DNA of 64,000 nt from Streptomyces sp. NBC_01294 (GCF_035917235.1 NZ_CP108423.1:4033001-4097000), one strand, 5' to 3'; positions 19,775 through 29,776 are shown, numbered from the stretch's first letter. A program made the numbers and translations. Notes: generated from the letters alone by a model not told the origin.

Positions 19775-20905
19775 TCAGCCGGAGAGGCGCACCGGCATGA
19801 TCAGGTACTTGTAGGCCTCGTCCGCTTCCGCGTCGATCGCCGGGCGGCCGCTGAGCAGCGCGGGCTTGGTCGACGTGGTGAAGCTGAGCTGGGCCACCGG
19901 AGAGGCGATCGCGCTCAGGCCGTCCAGCAGGAAGGTCGGGTTGAAGGCGATCGAGATGTCGTCGCCGTCCAGCTGCGCGTCGACCCTTTCCACAGCCTGT
20001 GCGTCGTCGGAGGAACCGGCCTCCAGGATCAGCACGCCCTTCTCGAAGCTCAGGCGGACCGGGGTGTTGCGCTCGGCCACCAGGGCGACGCGCTTGACGG
20101 CCTCCACGAAGGGCGCGGTCTCGATCACGGCGATCGAGTTGAACTCCGTCGGGAAGAGCGTCCGGTACTTGGGCAGGTCGCCCTCGAGCAGCCGGGTGGT
20201 GGTGCGGCGGCCGGCGCCCTCGAAACCGATCAGGCCTTCGCCCGCGCCGGAGCCGGACAGCGCCAGGGTGACGGTGTCACCGCTGGTCAGCGAGTTGGCG
20301 ATCTCCTGGAGCGTCTTGGCGGGCACCAGGGCCACGGCCGACGCGTCCGGGTTCTCCGGCTTCCACAGGAACTCGCGGACCGCGAAGCGGTAGCGGTCGG
20401 TGGAGGCCAGGGTGACGCGGTCGCCCTCGATCTCGATGCGGACACCGGTCAGCACGGGCAGCGTGTCGTCGCGGCCGGCGGCGGTGGCCACCTGCTTGGC
20501 GGCGGAGGCGAAGATCTCGCCGGGCACGGTGCCGGTCGCGGTCGGCATCTGCGGCAGCGCCGGGTACTCCTCCACAGGCAGGGTGTGGAGTGTGAATCGC
20601 GAGGAGCCGCAGACCACGGTCGCCCGTACACCGTCTGTGGAAATCTCCACCGGACGGTTGGGGAGGGCGCGGCAGATGTCGGCCAGCAGCCGGCCGGAGA
20701 CCAGGACGGTGCCGTCCTCCTCGACGTCCGCCTCGACGGAGACCCGGGCCGAGACCTCGTAGTCGAAGCCGGAGAGGCTCAGCTTGCCCTCTTCGGCCTT
20801 GAGCAGCAGGCCCGCGAGAACGGGCACCGGGGGCCGGGCCGGGAGGCTACGGGCCGCCCAAGCCACCGCCTCCGCGAGTACGTCGCGCTCCACCCGGATC
20901 TTCAC
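19775..20905 (-). CDS. dnaN: DNA polymerase III sliding clamp (beta subunit)
   Basis: 376 residues from GTG 20905 (VKIRVERDVLAEAVAWAARSLP), with GGAGG 9 nt upstream. Three repeated clamp domains are present, ending in the conserved YKYLIMPVRLSG. The ring tethers the replicative polymerase and repair factors. It is directly downstream of oriC and reads away from it, as in other actinobacteria. Confidence 0.99.
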   Translation of the reverse strand: MKIRVERDVLAEAVAWAARSLPARPPVPVLAGLLLKAEEGKLSLSGFDYEVSARVSVEADVEEDGTVLVSGRLLADICRALPNRPVEISTDGVRATVVCGSSRFTLHTLPVEEYPALPQMPTATGTVPGEIFASAAKQVATAAGRDDTLPVLTGVRIEIEGDRVTLASTDRYRFAVREFLWKPENPDASAVALVPAKTLQEIANSLTSGDTVTLALSGSGAGEGLIGFEGAGRRTTTRLLEGDLPKYRTLFPTEFNSIAVIETAPFVEAVKRVALVAERNTPVRLSFEKGVLILEAGSSDDAQAVERVDAQLDGDDISIAFNPTFLLDGLSAIASPVAQLSFTTSTKPALLSGRPAIDAEADEAYKYLIMPVRLSG

Positions 20906-21781
20906 CGGAACCGCCTCCTGCTGTTGCTCGCTCGTCTGCCGGCCTTCGTCGTCGGCTCGTCGATGCCTCGACCGATGCCGGGGACCAGTCTGACGTACGG
21001 CGCCGACACTCGGTGCGGCCGGCGGTCAAGTCGGGAGCGAGGCGTCGGGGCGGGCGATCGACGAGTTGTGCACAGGACCCGCTTGAAAACCGAAACCGGC
21101 CTAACTCTCTATGGGGGTAGTAGTAGGGCCTGTGGAAACGGTGGATAAGCCCGTTCTCGCAGGTCAACCCTCGTTTTTTATCCACCGACCCTGTGGGCGA
21201 CACCGGTGGACAACACGGTGTCTCTGTGGAGAACGAAAAGTTCTGCACAGGCTGTCCCCAGGGGACCCCCACTAGTCCACAGGTGTGTCCCCAGCTTTCC
21301 CCCGGTACTCCACAACCCAAACGTCCACCTCCGTGTGACCGCTTTCACTCCGGGCGGTGAGAAGGGGTGGTGTGTTGCCGAACAGTGGACAAGGCTGTGG
21401 AGAAGGCCGCCGATCCTGTGCACAGGATGCGGGAACCTGTGGGGCGGCGGTGGACAACGTCGTGGACAGAGCTGTGGACGAAATATTTGTCCACAGCCTG
21501 TGGATGACGCTTGCGCACAATTCCACAGGGTTCTGACCTGGCCTGATGGAGCCTCACCCCGCATGCCTGTGGACAAATTGTGGGTGACGCGGGGCGTCCC
21601 CAGGGTGTGGACGGAAGAAAGTCCGCGAATCTGTGGATGAGTTGCTCCCGCGGGGGCGTATTCGAACAGGTCAGGGGCGCGCGAACGAAGAAGGGCGCCC
21701 CCGTTGTGGACCGGGAGCGCCCTCTGACTGTGTTTGAAGGGGCCCTGGAGCGGCCTCCACCCGCCTGTCGGCGGGCCGCGC
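20906..21781. other. Chromosomal replication origin oriC
   Basis: 876 bp without a gene, between dnaN and dnaA. I count about 17 DnaA-box-like 9-mers in both orientations between 21140 and 21640. Perfect TTGTCCACA boxes are at 21487-21495 and 21568-21576 (as TGTGGACAA). Near-matches are at 21140, 21205, 21225, 21273, 21306, 21321, 21384, 21396, 21449, 21461, 21473, 21499, 21519, 21606 and 21632. The AT-rich patch CGAAATATTTGTCC (about 21480-21491) and CGTTTTTTATCC (21173-21184) are candidate unwinding sites. Weak, clustered boxes are typical of Streptomyces origins. Confidence 0.95.
21692..21723. terminator. Hairpin after dnaA
   Basis: AGGGCGC (21692-21698) pairs with GCGCCCT (21717-21723), extended inside by CCCG/CGGG. 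It is followed on the minus strand by CTTCTTCG. It would end the leftward dnaA transcript before oriC. Confidence 0.7.
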
Positions 21782-23581
21782 TCAGGCGTTCTTGATGCGG
21801 TTGGTGAGCTCCGTGACCTGGTTGTAGATGGAGCGGCGCTCGGCCATCAGGGCGCGGATCTTGCGGTCCGCGTGCATGACGGTGGTGTGGTCGCGGCCGC
21901 CGAACTGAGCCCCGATCTTGGGCAGCGACAGGTCCGTGAGCTCCCGGCACAGGTACATGGCGATCTGCCGGGCGGTGACCAGGACCCGGCTGCGCGAGGA
22001 GCCGCACAGGTCGTCCACGGTCAGGCCGAAGTAGTCGGCGGTGGCCGCCATGATGTCGGAGGCGGTGATCTCGGGCGCGCTGTCCTCGCCGCCCGGGATC
22101 AGGTTCTTGAGGACGTCCTCGGTGAGGCCCAGGTCGACCGGCTGCCGGTTCAGGCTCGCGAAGGCCGTGACCCGGATCAGCGCCCCCTCCAGCTCGCGGA
22201 TGTTGCGCGAGATGCGGGAGGCGATGAACTCCAGTACCTCCGGCGGGGCGTTGAGCTGCTCCTGGACCGCCTTCTTGCGCAGGATCGCGATGCGGGTCTC
22301 CAGCTCGGGCGGCTGGACGTCGGTGATCAGGCCCCACTCGAAGCGGTTGCGGAGCCGGTCCTCCAGGGTGACGAGCTGCTTGGGCGGCCGGTCGGAGGAG
22401 AGGACGATCTGCTTGTTGGCGTTGTGGAGCGTGTTGAAGGTGTGGAAGAACTCCTCCTGCGTCGACTCCTTGCTCGCGAGGAACTGGATGTCGTCGACGA
22501 GCAGGATGTCCATCTCGCGGTAGCGCTTGCGGAACGCGTCGCCCTTGCCATCGCGGATGGAGTTGATGAACTCGTTGGTGAACTCCTCGGAGCTCACGTA
22601 CCGCACGCGGGTGCCGGGATAGAGGCTCCGCGCGTAGTGCCCGATGGCGTGCAGCAGGTGCGTCTTGCCGAGGCCCGACTCCCCGTAGATGAACAGGGGG
22701 TTGTAGGCCTTCGCCGGCGCCTCGGCGACGGCCACCGCGGCGGCGTGCGCGAACCGGTTGGAGGCGCCGATGACGAACGTGTCGAAGAGGTACTTGGGGT
22801 TCAGCCGGGCGGTCGGCTCCAACGGACCCGAGGTGGAGCCGCCGGACGGGGCCGGGGCCGCTGCGGGCCTGCCGGGGGCCTGGCGCGGCGCGGGCTGCTC
22901 GTACTGCTGCTGCTCGTATTGATGCGACTGGTGCTGCTGCTGGTGTTGCTGGTGCTGCTGGGGCTCGTACGGGGACTGCTCGTACTTCTGCTGCTCGTAG
23001 GAGCCCTGGTCGTAGTTGCCCTGGTCGTAGCCGGAGGGCTCGGACTGCTGGAGGTAGCCCGGCTGCGGGGAGGCGTACGGGTCGCGCTCGGGGAAGCCGC
23101 CGAGGCGCGGCTGCTGCCAGCCGTAGTCGTCCTGCTGGCCGCCGCGCGGCCAGGCGCCGGGCTCGGGGCGCGGCTGCTGGTAGTCCGGGTAGGCGGGGCG
23201 GGCGGTGGGGAGCTGGTCGTCGGAGGGGCCGTTGCCGGAGCGCTGGCCGCCGTACGGCTCGTACCCGCCCGGCTGCTGGGCGGACGGGGAGGGGGACGCG
23301 GGCTCGCCGGCGGAGTCGTCCACGGTGATGGCGATCCGGATGGGGCGGCCGCACTCCCGGCTGAGCGCGTCGCTGATCAGCGGGGCGAGGCGGCCCTCGA
23401 GGACGCGCTTGCCCCATTCGTTCGGGACGGCCAGCAGTGCGGTGTCGGCGACGAGTGCCAGGGGCTGGCACCGCTCGACCCACTGCTTGTCCTTGGGCTC
23501 GATCCCCGGCTGTCCCTCCCCGAGGAGCTTTTCGAGCACCCTTGGCCACACTGCGGCAAGATCGGCAGGTACGTCAGCCAC
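21782..23581 (-). CDS. dnaA: Chromosomal replication initiator DnaA
   Basis: 599 residues from GTG 23581. Domain I is about 1-88. Domain II (about 89-258) is unusually long and rich in Gln, Tyr, Gly and Pro, with YEQ/YDQ repeats around 185-228. Domain III carries Walker A GESGLGKT (300-307), Walker [10 protein letters not shown] and sensor motifs. Domain IV has the DNA-binding [14 protein letters not shown] signature. It binds the boxes in oriC and opens the origin. The promoter upstream has a DnaA box next to its -35, consistent with autoregulation. Confidence 0.99.
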   Translation of the reverse strand: MADVPADLAAVWPRVLEKLLGEGQPGIEPKDKQWVERCQPLALVADTALLAVPNEWGKRVLEGRLAPLISDALSRECGRPIRIAITVDDSAGEPASPSPSAQQPGGYEPYGGQRSGNGPSDDQLPTARPAYPDYQQPRPEPGAWPRGGQQDDYGWQQPRLGGFPERDPYASPQPGYLQQSEPSGYDQGNYDQGSYEQQKYEQSPYEPQQHQQHQQQHQSHQYEQQQYEQPAPRQAPGRPAAAPAPSGGSTSGPLEPTARLNPKYLFDTFVIGASNRFAHAAAVAVAEAPAKAYNPLFIYGESGLGKTHLLHAIGHYARSLYPGTRVRYVSSEEFTNEFINSIRDGKGDAFRKRYREMDILLVDDIQFLASKESTQEEFFHTFNTLHNANKQIVLSSDRPPKQLVTLEDRLRNRFEWGLITDVQPPELETRIAILRKKAVQEQLNAPPEVLEFIASRISRNIRELEGALIRVTAFASLNRQPVDLGLTEDVLKNLIPGGEDSAPEITASDIMAATADYFGLTVDDLCGSSRSRVLVTARQIAMYLCRELTDLSLPKIGAQFGGRDHTTVMHADRKIRALMAERRSIYNQVTELTNRIKNA

Positions 23582-23660
23582 AGGGCACGCTCTCTCACAG
23601 GGGGTCCCACGAATGTGTGGTTCTTTGGGACGGTCGGGACAAAAAATCCAGGGTCAGACA

Positions 23661-23703
23661 ACGGTAGTCAGGCCAGCGGGTACGGTTCAAGTCGTTGTCC
23701 ACA
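23661..23703 (-). promoter_or_regulatory. dnaA promoter with adjacent DnaA box
   Basis: On the minus strand: TTGAAC (-35, 23685-23690), an 18-bp spacer, TACCGT (-10, 23661-23666). A perfect TTGTCCACA box lies at 23695-23703, only 4 bp upstream of the -35. DnaA bound there would touch the polymerase, consistent with known dnaA autorepression in Streptomyces. Confidence 0.75.
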
Positions 23704-23737
23704 GCCTGTGCACAGTGTGGGGCCACGTCGACTCGGT

Positions 23738-23767
23738 TTGACCGGATGGCGTAGCCGCGCGTACCGT
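23738..23767 (+). promoter_or_regulatory. rpmH promoter
   Basis: TTGACC (23738-23743), 18-bp spacer, TACCGT (23762-23767). The -10 is identical to that of the divergent dnaA promoter, which suggests the same principal sigma factor. Confidence 0.65.
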
Positions 23768-23937
23768 AACGAGGTCGAGTTGTCGATGGCTGCTGCCGCC
23801 TGCCTACCGATGGGCGAAGGTCACTCTTAGTGATCATTTAGCGGTGCCACTCGGGCGAACACGCGAGTTTCCTCGTGGGCGCACGGTGACAGCCAGGCGA
23901 TGTCCCGCCACAACGATTCATTCTCTGGAGCCCCCGA

Positions 23938-24075
23938 GTGAGCAAGCGCACCTTCCAGCCGAACAACCGCCGTCGTGCCAAGACCCACGGCTTCCGTCTC
24001 CGGATGCGTACCCGTGCCGGTCGCGCGATCCTCGCGAACCGTCGTGGCAAGGGCCGCGCCGCCCTTTCCGCGTAA
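23938..24075 (+). CDS. rpmH: 50S ribosomal protein L34
   Basis: 45 residues ([18 protein letters not shown] ... RKGRAALSA pattern), the standard bacterial L34 length and sequence. It starts with GTG at 23938-23940, with GGAG 7 nt before. It opens the rightward operon rpmH-rnpA-yidD-yidC-jag, conserved beside dnaA across bacteria. Confidence 0.98.
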   Translation: MSKRTFQPNNRRRAKTHGFRLRMRTRAGRAILANRRGKGRAALSA

Positions 24076-24096
24076 CAACACGCAGGTCGTGACGTT

Positions 24097-24471
24097 GTGC
24101 TGTCTCCCGAAAATCGGCTGAGGCGGCGTGAAGACTTCGCGAGCGCGGTACGCCGAGGTCGTCGGGCTGGTCGCCCGCTCCTCGTCGTCCATCTACGTAC
24201 AAGCGGTGCAACGGACCCGCACGAGTCGGGGGAGATCGATCCCTCGACGCGTGCGGGTTTCGTCGTCAGCAAGGCTGTCGGCAACGCCGTCATACGTAAC
24301 CGGGTGAAGCGCCGTCTGCGGCATCTGGTCCGCGAGCGGCTCTCGCAGCTGCCCGCCGGTAGCCTGGTGGTGGTACGTGCGTTGCCCGGAGCGGGTGATG
24401 CCGGCCCCGACGAACTGGCCCGGGACCTGGATGCCGCTCTGGTGCGGCTCCTGGGAGGCGTCGCTCGATGA
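24097..24471 (+). CDS. rnpA: Ribonuclease P protein component
   Basis: 124 residues starting at GTG 24097 ([14 protein letters not shown]). The family signature [21 protein letters not shown] is intact; its basic helix contacts the RNase P RNA. It assists 5' maturation of tRNAs. The stop overlaps the yidD start by 4 nt. Confidence 0.97.
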   Translation: MLSPENRLRRREDFASAVRRGRRAGRPLLVVHLRTSGATDPHESGEIDPSTRAGFVVSKAVGNAVIRNRVKRRLRHLVRERLSQLPAGSLVVVRALPGAGDAGPDELARDLDAALVRLLGGVAR

Positions 24472-24749
24472 AGTACCCGCTGCTCGCTTTGATCAAGCTG
24501 TACCAGTGGACGATCAGTCCGCTGCTCGGGCCGGTGTGCCGCTACTACCCGTCGTGTTCGCACTACGGGTACACGGCCATCGACCGGCATGGTGCGGTGA
24601 AGGGGACGGCCCTGACCGCCTGGCGGATCCTGCGGTGCAATCCGTGGTCCCCGGGTGGCGTGGACCACGTCCCACCCCGTAAACGCCCGCGTTGGCACGA
24701 GCAGCTGCGCAGTGCGTTGCGTAGATCTCGCAATGCTCAAGGAGCCTGA
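24468..24749 (+). CDS. yidD: Membrane protein insertion efficiency factor YidD
   Basis: 93 residues with the YidD/Haemolysin-like signature: [28 protein letters not shown] and [13 protein letters not shown], including the conserved cysteines. It is an inner-face membrane-associated helper of YidC. It overlaps rnpA (ATGA) and ends 3 bp before yidC. Confidence 0.96.
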   Translation: MKYPLLALIKLYQWTISPLLGPVCRYYPSCSHYGYTAIDRHGAVKGTALTAWRILRCNPWSPGGVDHVPPRKRPRWHEQLRSALRRSRNAQGA

Positions 24750-24752
24750 TTA

Positions 24753-25856
24753 GTGGACACGATCGCCGGTCTGTTCAGCTTTATCACCACACCCGTCTCG
24801 TGGATCATCGTCCAGTTCCACTCGCTGTACGGTGCGCTCTTCGGGGCGGACAGCGGGTGGGCCTGGGGCCTGTCCATCGTGTCCCTGGTGATCTTGATCC
24901 GTATCTGCCTGATCCCGCTCTTCGTGAAGCAGATCAAGGCGACGCGGGGCATGCAGGCGCTCCAGCCGAAGATGAAGGCGATCCAGGAGCGCTACAAGAA
25001 CGACAAGCAGCGCCAGTCCGAAGAGATGATGAAGCTCTACAAGGAGACGGGCACCAACCCGCTCTCCTCGTGCCTTCCCATCTTGGCGCAGTCACCGTTC
25101 TTCTTCGCGCTGTACCACGTGCTGGCGAACATCGCCGATGGCAAGACCATCGGCGTGATGGACCAGCAGCTGGTCGACAGCGCCCGTGAGGCCAAGATCT
25201 TCGGTGCGCCGATCGCCGCCAAGTTCATGGACAGCTCGGAGAAGGTCGCGGCCCTGGGGGCCACGCTGACCGACGTCCGGATCGTGACCGCGGTCATGAT
25301 CATCATGATGTCGCTGTCGCAGTTCTACACCCAGCGTCAGCTGATGCAGAAGAACGTCGACCTGTCGGTCAAGACGCCCTTCATGCAGCAGCAGAAGATG
25401 CTGATGTACATCTTCCCGGTGATCTTCGCGGTCATGGGTATCAACTTCCCCGTCGGTGTCCTCGTCTACTGGCTGACCACCAACGTCTGGACCATGGGTC
25501 AGCAGATGTACGTGATCAACCAGAACCCGACGCCGGGCAGCAAGGCGCAGGACCAGTACCTGTCCCGCCTGCTGAAGCACGTCGGCTCGCACGGTGAGCT
25601 CAAGGGCCGGGGCAAGAAGAAGGTCGTCGCGGCGATCGTCGCCAAGGGGCCGGACCGCAACGACAACGAGCGCAAGTTCATCACGGCGCTGACGAAGCAG
25701 GGCATGGCCGCCCAGCCGGACGGCTCCGTGATCAAGAGTCCCGAGGCCACGGCAGACTCGGATGCGGCGAGCGGCGGTGCCGCGAAGCGGCAGCAGCCGA
25801 AGCGGCAGTCGAAGTCGCAGCGTCAGACGCCCAGCAAGCCCTCTCCCAAGAAGTAA
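24753..25856 (+). CDS. yidC: Membrane protein insertase YidC/Oxa1
   Basis: 367 residues from GTG 24753. Five membrane segments are seen: about 7-27, 33-55 ([21 protein letters not shown], with the hydrophilic-groove arginine), 100-125 ([18 protein letters not shown]), 175-195 and 210-245. The large E. coli-type periplasmic domain is absent, as usual for Gram-positives. The C-terminus is a long Lys/Gln/Ser-rich basic tail that probably contacts ribosomes. Confidence 0.97.
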   Translation: MDTIAGLFSFITTPVSWIIVQFHSLYGALFGADSGWAWGLSIVSLVILIRICLIPLFVKQIKATRGMQALQPKMKAIQERYKNDKQRQSEEMMKLYKETGTNPLSSCLPILAQSPFFFALYHVLANIADGKTIGVMDQQLVDSAREAKIFGAPIAAKFMDSSEKVAALGATLTDVRIVTAVMIIMMSLSQFYTQRQLMQKNVDLSVKTPFMQQQKMLMYIFPVIFAVMGINFPVGVLVYWLTTNVWTMGQQMYVINQNPTPGSKAQDQYLSRLLKHVGSHGELKGRGKKKVVAAIVAKGPDRNDNERKFITALTKQGMAAQPDGSVIKSPEATADSDAASGGAAKRQQPKRQSKSQRQTPSKPSPKK

Positions 25857-25871
25857 GAAGGAGTCCCTCCC

Positions 25872-26384
25872 GTGACGGAAGGCACCACCACCGCCGCCGC
25901 TGAGAGTGGCGACACCCTGACCCGCCTCGAGCAGGAGGGTGAGATCGCGGCCGACTACCTCGAGGGTCTGCTGGACATCGCCGACCTGGACGGCGACATC
26001 GACATGGACGTCGAGGCCGACCGGGCCGCGGTGTCGATCGTCAGTGACTCCGCCGGCCGCGACCTGCAGAAGCTCGTGGGCCGCGACGGTGAGGTTCTGG
26101 AGGCTCTGCAGGAGCTGACCCGCCTCGCCGTGCACCGGGAGACCGGGGACCGCAGCCGGCTGATGCTGGACATCGCCGGGTTCCGCGCGAAGAAGCGCGA
26201 GGAGCTGGCGGCGCTCGGCGCCCAGGCCGCGGCGGACGTCAAGGCGTCCGGCGAGCCGATGAAGCTGGCTCCGATGACCCCGTTCGAGCGGAAGGTCGTC
26301 CACGACGCCGTGGCGGCCGCCGGTCTGCGGAGCGAGTCCGAGGGCGAGGAGCCGCAGCGCTTCGTCGTCGTGCTCCCGGCCTGA
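25872..26384 (+). CDS. jag: Jag/KhpB-family RNA-binding protein (KH-R3H)
   Basis: 170 residues, GTG start at 25872. A type II KH domain (VEADRAAVSIVSDSAGRDLQKLVGRDGEVLEALQELTRLAV, about 45-95) is followed by an R3H-like domain (DIAGFRAKKREEL ... MTPFERKVVHDAVAA). The long N-terminal Jag domain is missing, as is normal in actinobacteria. It is probably an RNA chaperone affecting cell-envelope genes. It is the last gene of the rpmH operon and is followed by a strong terminator. Confidence 0.93.
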   Translation: MTEGTTTAAAESGDTLTRLEQEGEIAADYLEGLLDIADLDGDIDMDVEADRAAVSIVSDSAGRDLQKLVGRDGEVLEALQELTRLAVHRETGDRSRLMLDIAGFRAKKREELAALGAQAAADVKASGEPMKLAPMTPFERKVVHDAVAAAGLRSESEGEEPQRFVVVLPA

Positions 26385-26401
26385 CCGCCGGCACGCCTAC
26401 G

Positions 26402-26430
26402 CGGCCCCGTCTGTATCGCAGACGGGGCCG
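26402..26430 (+). terminator. Terminator of the rpmH-jag operon
   Basis: Perfect 12-bp stem CGGCCCCGTCTG (26402-26413) with complement 26419-26430, 5-nt loop, followed by ATGTTTGTC. Confidence 0.85.
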
Positions 26431-26513
26431 ATGTTTGTCAGCCTGGCATGTGAACGACGCGGCATCTTCGAGACGTGGTTTTCAGAACCATGCTGTACGG
26501 AAGGACGGTCCCC

Positions 26514-27230
26514 GTGACGGAGGCAGCTGAGCTTCCCCCGGCGCCTGAAGAGGCGCGCGCGGTGTTCGGTGAGTTTTTCCCGGAAGCTGTGCGGTATGCG
26601 GAGCTGCTGGCGGACGCGGGAGTCAAGCGGGGCCTGATCGGGCCGCGTGAGGTGCCGCGCCTGTGGGAGCGGCACCTGCTGAACTGCGCTGTGCTGTCGG
26701 AAGTGGTGCCCCAGGGCGTCACCGTGTGCGACGTGGGTTCGGGTGCGGGTCTGCCCGGCATTCCGCTGGCTCTGGTGCGACGGGATCTCAAGATCACGCT
26801 GCTTGAACCGCTGCTGCGGCGGACGACCTTCCTTCAGGAGGCCGTGGAGCTGCTGGGCCTGGACCACGTCACGGTGATGCGCGGGCGGGCCGAGGAGGTC
26901 CTCGGCAAGCTGCAGCCGGTGCACGTGGTGACGGCGCGCGCGGTGGCTCCGCTGGACCGGCTGGCCGGCTGGGGCGTGCCCCTGCTGCGTCCGTACGGCG
27001 AGATGCTGGCGCTCAAGGGCGACACCGCCGAAGAGGAGCTGGTGTCGGCGAAGACGGCGCTGGCGAAGCTGGGTGTGGTGAAGACCTCGGTGCTGCAGGT
27101 GGGCGAGGGTCTGGTGGACCCGTTGTCGACGGTGGTTCGGGTCGAAGTCGGAGAGAGCCCCGGTGGGGTGAGGTTCGCGGCCAAGCGGGCTAAGGCGGCC
27201 CGGGTGAGTCGCACCCGTCGGCGCCGTTGA
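26514..27230 (+). CDS. rsmG: 16S rRNA (guanine-527-N7)-methyltransferase RsmG
   Basis: 238 residues from GTG 26514 (VTEAAELPPAPEEA), with AAGGA upstream; an ATG at 26490 is an in-frame alternative. SAM motif I is VCDVGSGAGLPGIPLAL, and the family motif WERHLLNCAVLSE precedes it. It methylates G527 of 16S rRNA; loss gives low-level streptomycin resistance and altered antibiotic production in Streptomyces. It sits alone between the rpmH operon and parAB. Confidence 0.97.
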   Translation: MTEAAELPPAPEEARAVFGEFFPEAVRYAELLADAGVKRGLIGPREVPRLWERHLLNCAVLSEVVPQGVTVCDVGSGAGLPGIPLALVRRDLKITLLEPLLRRTTFLQEAVELLGLDHVTVMRGRAEEVLGKLQPVHVVTARAVAPLDRLAGWGVPLLRPYGEMLALKGDTAEEELVSAKTALAKLGVVKTSVLQVGEGLVDPLSTVVRVEVGESPGGVRFAAKRAKAARVSRTRRRR

Positions 27231-27333
27231 TCTTCTGAAGCATGGGCTTCGCGTGGAGATTTCGTCTGCGTTGGGCCCTATAGGTATGGATTTCGGAGTG
27301 TCGTAGCGGCCTGAAGACTCCGTCCGGGCATCG

Positions 27334-27349
27334 TGTTTCACGTGAAACG
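27334..27349. other. parS site 1
   Basis: TGTTTCACGTGAAACG, 15 of 16 matches to the TGTTTCACGTGAAACA consensus, upstream of parA. ParB-binding centromere site. Confidence 0.93.
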
Positions 27350-27431
27350 TCGCTCTCTGCTGCACGGAATCATCAGCCGCGGTCGTGCGGCTGCGTCCCC
27401 CCTCCACCGCAAGGACGCAAGGGGGACGGAG

Positions 27432-27458
27432 TTGTCCACATCGGTGGATTCATCCACA
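27432..27458. promoter_or_regulatory. DnaA-box pair upstream of parA
   Basis: A perfect TTGTCCACA (27432-27440) and TCATCCACA (27450-27458) in the same orientation, 18 bp apart (start to start), 37 bp before the chosen parA start. They could let DnaA influence parAB expression or titrate DnaA. Confidence 0.6.
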
Positions 27459-27494
27459 GGAGTACGGGCCCCGCTGGTTCGCGACCCGGGTGAC

Positions 27495-28586
27495 ATGGCA
27501 GGCTCTGTTCATCGCGAGCCTGATGTCGAGGAGAGTGACACCGTGCGGTCCGACGCCAACCTCGCGGGGCCGATGGCCGATCCGGTCCCCGGTCCCCGCT
27601 CTGAATCGGCGGGTGAGGATGTTTCACGTGAAACATTTCCTCCGCCCCTTGTAGACAACGACGACACCCCCATCGGCCGAGCCGCCCAGCTGGCGGTCGA
27701 GGCGCTGGGGCGCGCCGGTGAGAGGCTGCCCCGGCCGCAGCAGACCCGGATCATGGTGGTCGCCAACCAGAAGGGCGGCGTGGGCAAGACCACGACGACC
27801 GTGAACCTGGCGGCCTCGCTGGCGCTGCACGGGGCACGGGTCCTGGTGGTCGACCTCGACCCGCAGGGCAACGCGTCCACGGCTCTGGGCATCGACCACC
27901 ACGCCGATGTGCCGTCCATCTACGACGTGCTCGTGGACAGCCGGCCGCTGCTGGAGGTTGTCCAGCCGGTGGTGGACGTGGAGGGGCTCTTCTGCGCTCC
28001 GGCCACGATCGACCTGGCGGGTGCGGAGATCGAGCTGGTGTCGCTCGTGGCGCGGGAGAGCCGCCTGCAGCGGGCGATCCAGGCGTACGACCAGCCTCTC
28101 GACTACATTCTGATCGACTGTCCTCCCTCGCTCGGGCTGCTGACGGTGAACGCGCTGGTCGCCGGCGCGGAGGTGCTGATCCCGATCCAGTGCGAGTACT
28201 ACGCGCTGGAGGGCCTGGGTCAGCTGCTGCGCAATGTCGATCTGGTGCGAGCCCACCTCAACCCGACGCTTCATGTGTCGACCATCCTGCTGACGATGTA
28301 CGACGGCAGGACCCGGCTGGCGTCGCAGGTGGCGGAGGAGGTGCGCAGCCACTTCGGCAAGGAGGTGCTGCGCACGAGCATCCCCCGTTCGGTGCGCATC
28401 TCCGAGGCGCCGAGCTACGGGCAGACGGTGCTCACGTATGACCCGGGTTCCAGTGGTTCCCTCTCCTATCTGGAGGCGGCGCGAGAGATCGCGTTTCGGG
28501 GGGTCGGAATGCAGTACGAGGCCCGGCACGCCCATCTGGGGCCGGGCATGAACAGCACGCAGAATGTGGCGGAGGGGATCCAGTGA
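27495..28586 (+). CDS. parA: Chromosome partitioning ATPase ParA
   Basis: 363 residues from ATG 27495. The deviant Walker A KGGVGKTT is at 93-100, then DLDPQGNAS and [12 protein letters not shown]. The ~90-residue N-terminal extension is disordered and contains VSRET (43-47), which is the translation of an embedded parS. The frame is open further upstream to 27333, but those codons include an intergenic parS, so I take the ATG at 27495 as start. ParA drives segregation of ParB-bound origins during sporulation and interacts with apical growth. Its stop overlaps parB (GTGA). Confidence 0.96.
   Translation: MAGSVHREPDVEESDTVRSDANLAGPMADPVPGPRSESAGEDVSRETFPPPLVDNDDTPIGRAAQLAVEALGRAGERLPRPQQTRIMVVANQKGGVGKTTTTVNLAASLALHGARVLVVDLDPQGNASTALGIDHHADVPSIYDVLVDSRPLLEVVQPVVDVEGLFCAPATIDLAGAEIELVSLVARESRLQRAIQAYDQPLDYILIDCPPSLGLLTVNALVAGAEVLIPIQCEYYALEGLGQLLRNVDLVRAHLNPTLHVSTILLTMYDGRTRLASQVAEEVRSHFGKEVLRTSIPRSVRISEAPSYGQTVLTYDPGSSGSLSYLEAAREIAFRGVGMQYEARHAHLGPGMNSTQNVAEGIQ
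27620..27635. other. parS site 2 (inside parA)
   Basis: Perfect TGTTTCACGTGAAACA, inside the disordered N-terminal extension of ParA, read as D-VSRET. Confidence 0.95.
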
Positions 28587-29674
28587 GTGAGCGACGTAGA
28601 GGCCTGGGGCGGGGGCTCGGTGCGCTGATCCCCGCGGCTCCGCAGGAGAAGACGCCGCCGGTGATCAATGCCGGTTCGACGTCTCCGTCGGTCGTGCCGG
28701 TCATGACGTCCGAGCGCGGGGTCGCGGCGGCGAAGCTGGCTTCGCTGACGCAGGCCGATGTTTCACGTGAAACATCGCTCGCGGTCGTCCCGGTGGACGA
28801 GGCGGAACCGGCGGCGGTCGAGGCCAATGGAGTGACGGGAGCGACGTTCGCGGAGCTTCCCATGGACGCGATCACGCCGAACCCGCGGCAGCCGCGTGAG
28901 GTGTTCGACGAGGACGCGCTCGCCGAGCTGGTCACCTCCATCCAGGAGGTGGGTCTGCTCCAGCCGGTGGTCGTGCGCCAGTCGGCCCCCGGCCGCTATG
29001 AGCTGATCATGGGTGAGCGCCGCTGGCGTGCCTGCCGGGAAGCCGGGCTCGCGGCCATTCCGGCGATCATCCGGGCGACGGACGACGAGAAGCTTCTCCT
29101 GGACGCGCTGCTGGAGAACCTGCACCGGGCCCAGCTGAACCCGCTGGAAGAGGCCGCGGCCTACGACCAGCTGCTGCAGGACTTCAACTGCACGCACGAC
29201 CAGCTGGCCGACCGGATCGGGCGTTCGCGTCCCCAGGTGTCGAACACGCTGCGTCTGCTGAAGCTGTCGCCGTCGGTGCAGCGCCGGGTGGCCGCAGGCG
29301 TGCTGTCGGCGGGCCACGCGCGGGCGCTGCTCTCGGTGGACGACTCCGAGGAGCAGGACCGGCTGGCACATCGGATCGTGGCCGAGGGGCTGTCGGTGCG
29401 TGCGGTCGAGGAGATCGTGACGCTGATGGCCTCGGAGCCCTCGAGCGCGGTCAAGCCGAAGGGTCCCCGCGCGGGCACCCGGGTGGCCCCGGCGCTGAGT
29501 GAGCTGGCGACGCGGCTGTCGGACCGCTTCGAGACGCGGGTGAAGGTGGATCTGGGCCAGAAGAAGGGCAAGATCACCGTTGAATTCGCCTCGATGGAGG
29601 ACCTGGAGCGCATTCTGGGGACGCTGGCGCCGGGCGAGGGCCGGGTGCTGGAACAGGGTCTTTCCGGGGAGTGA
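28583..29674 (+). CDS. parB: Chromosome partitioning CTPase ParB
   Basis: 363 residues from GTG 28583, overlapping parA. The N-terminus ([13 protein letters not shown]) is the ParA-interacting patch. The CTP-binding domain includes [18 protein letters not shown] and GERRWRAC. The HTH is [21 protein letters not shown], and the C-terminal dimerisation domain ends at LEQGLSGE. It loads on parS as a sliding clamp. A parS lies in its own coding sequence (VSRET at 60-64). Confidence 0.98.
   Translation: MSERRRGLGRGLGALIPAAPQEKTPPVINAGSTSPSVVPVMTSERGVAAAKLASLTQADVSRETSLAVVPVDEAEPAAVEANGVTGATFAELPMDAITPNPRQPREVFDEDALAELVTSIQEVGLLQPVVVRQSAPGRYELIMGERRWRACREAGLAAIPAIIRATDDEKLLLDALLENLHRAQLNPLEEAAAYDQLLQDFNCTHDQLADRIGRSRPQVSNTLRLLKLSPSVQRRVAAGVLSAGHARALLSVDDSEEQDRLAHRIVAEGLSVRAVEEIVTLMASEPSSAVKPKGPRAGTRVAPALSELATRLSDRFETRVKVDLGQKKGKITVEFASMEDLERILGTLAPGEGRVLEQGLSGE
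28759..28774. other. parS site 3 (inside parB)
   Basis: Perfect TGTTTCACGTGAAACA, in frame as VSRET in the linker of ParB. Confidence 0.95.
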
Positions 29675-29776
29675 TCCCCGGGCCGCCGAGGGGCGGATCG
29701 TACTGGTGCGAACCGGTGCGGTCCGCCCCTTCGCTTTGCTGTCGAAGAACGATCGACCAGTGGATACGATGCGGAC

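Larger units (their letters stand above)
23582..23937. promoter_or_regulatory. dnaA-rpmH divergent control region
   Basis: 356 bp without a gene. It holds the leftward dnaA promoter with a DnaA box, and the rightward rpmH promoter. The rpmH mRNA leader from about 23775 to 23937 has no other recognised site. Confidence 0.8.
27231..27494. promoter_or_regulatory. parAB upstream region with a parS and two DnaA boxes
   Basis: 264 bp. A parS (27334-27349), TTGTCCACA (27432-27440) and TCATCCACA (27450-27458) lie here. A possible -10 TATAGG is at 27279-27284, but no good -35 accompanies it. The frame of parA stays open through the region only because parS reads MFHVKR. Confidence 0.7.

Noticed and set aside
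27333..27494. An upstream extension of ParA beginning MFHVKR
   Set aside because: Those codons are the translation of a parS and of intergenic DNA; the ATG at 27495 gives the normal ParA length.
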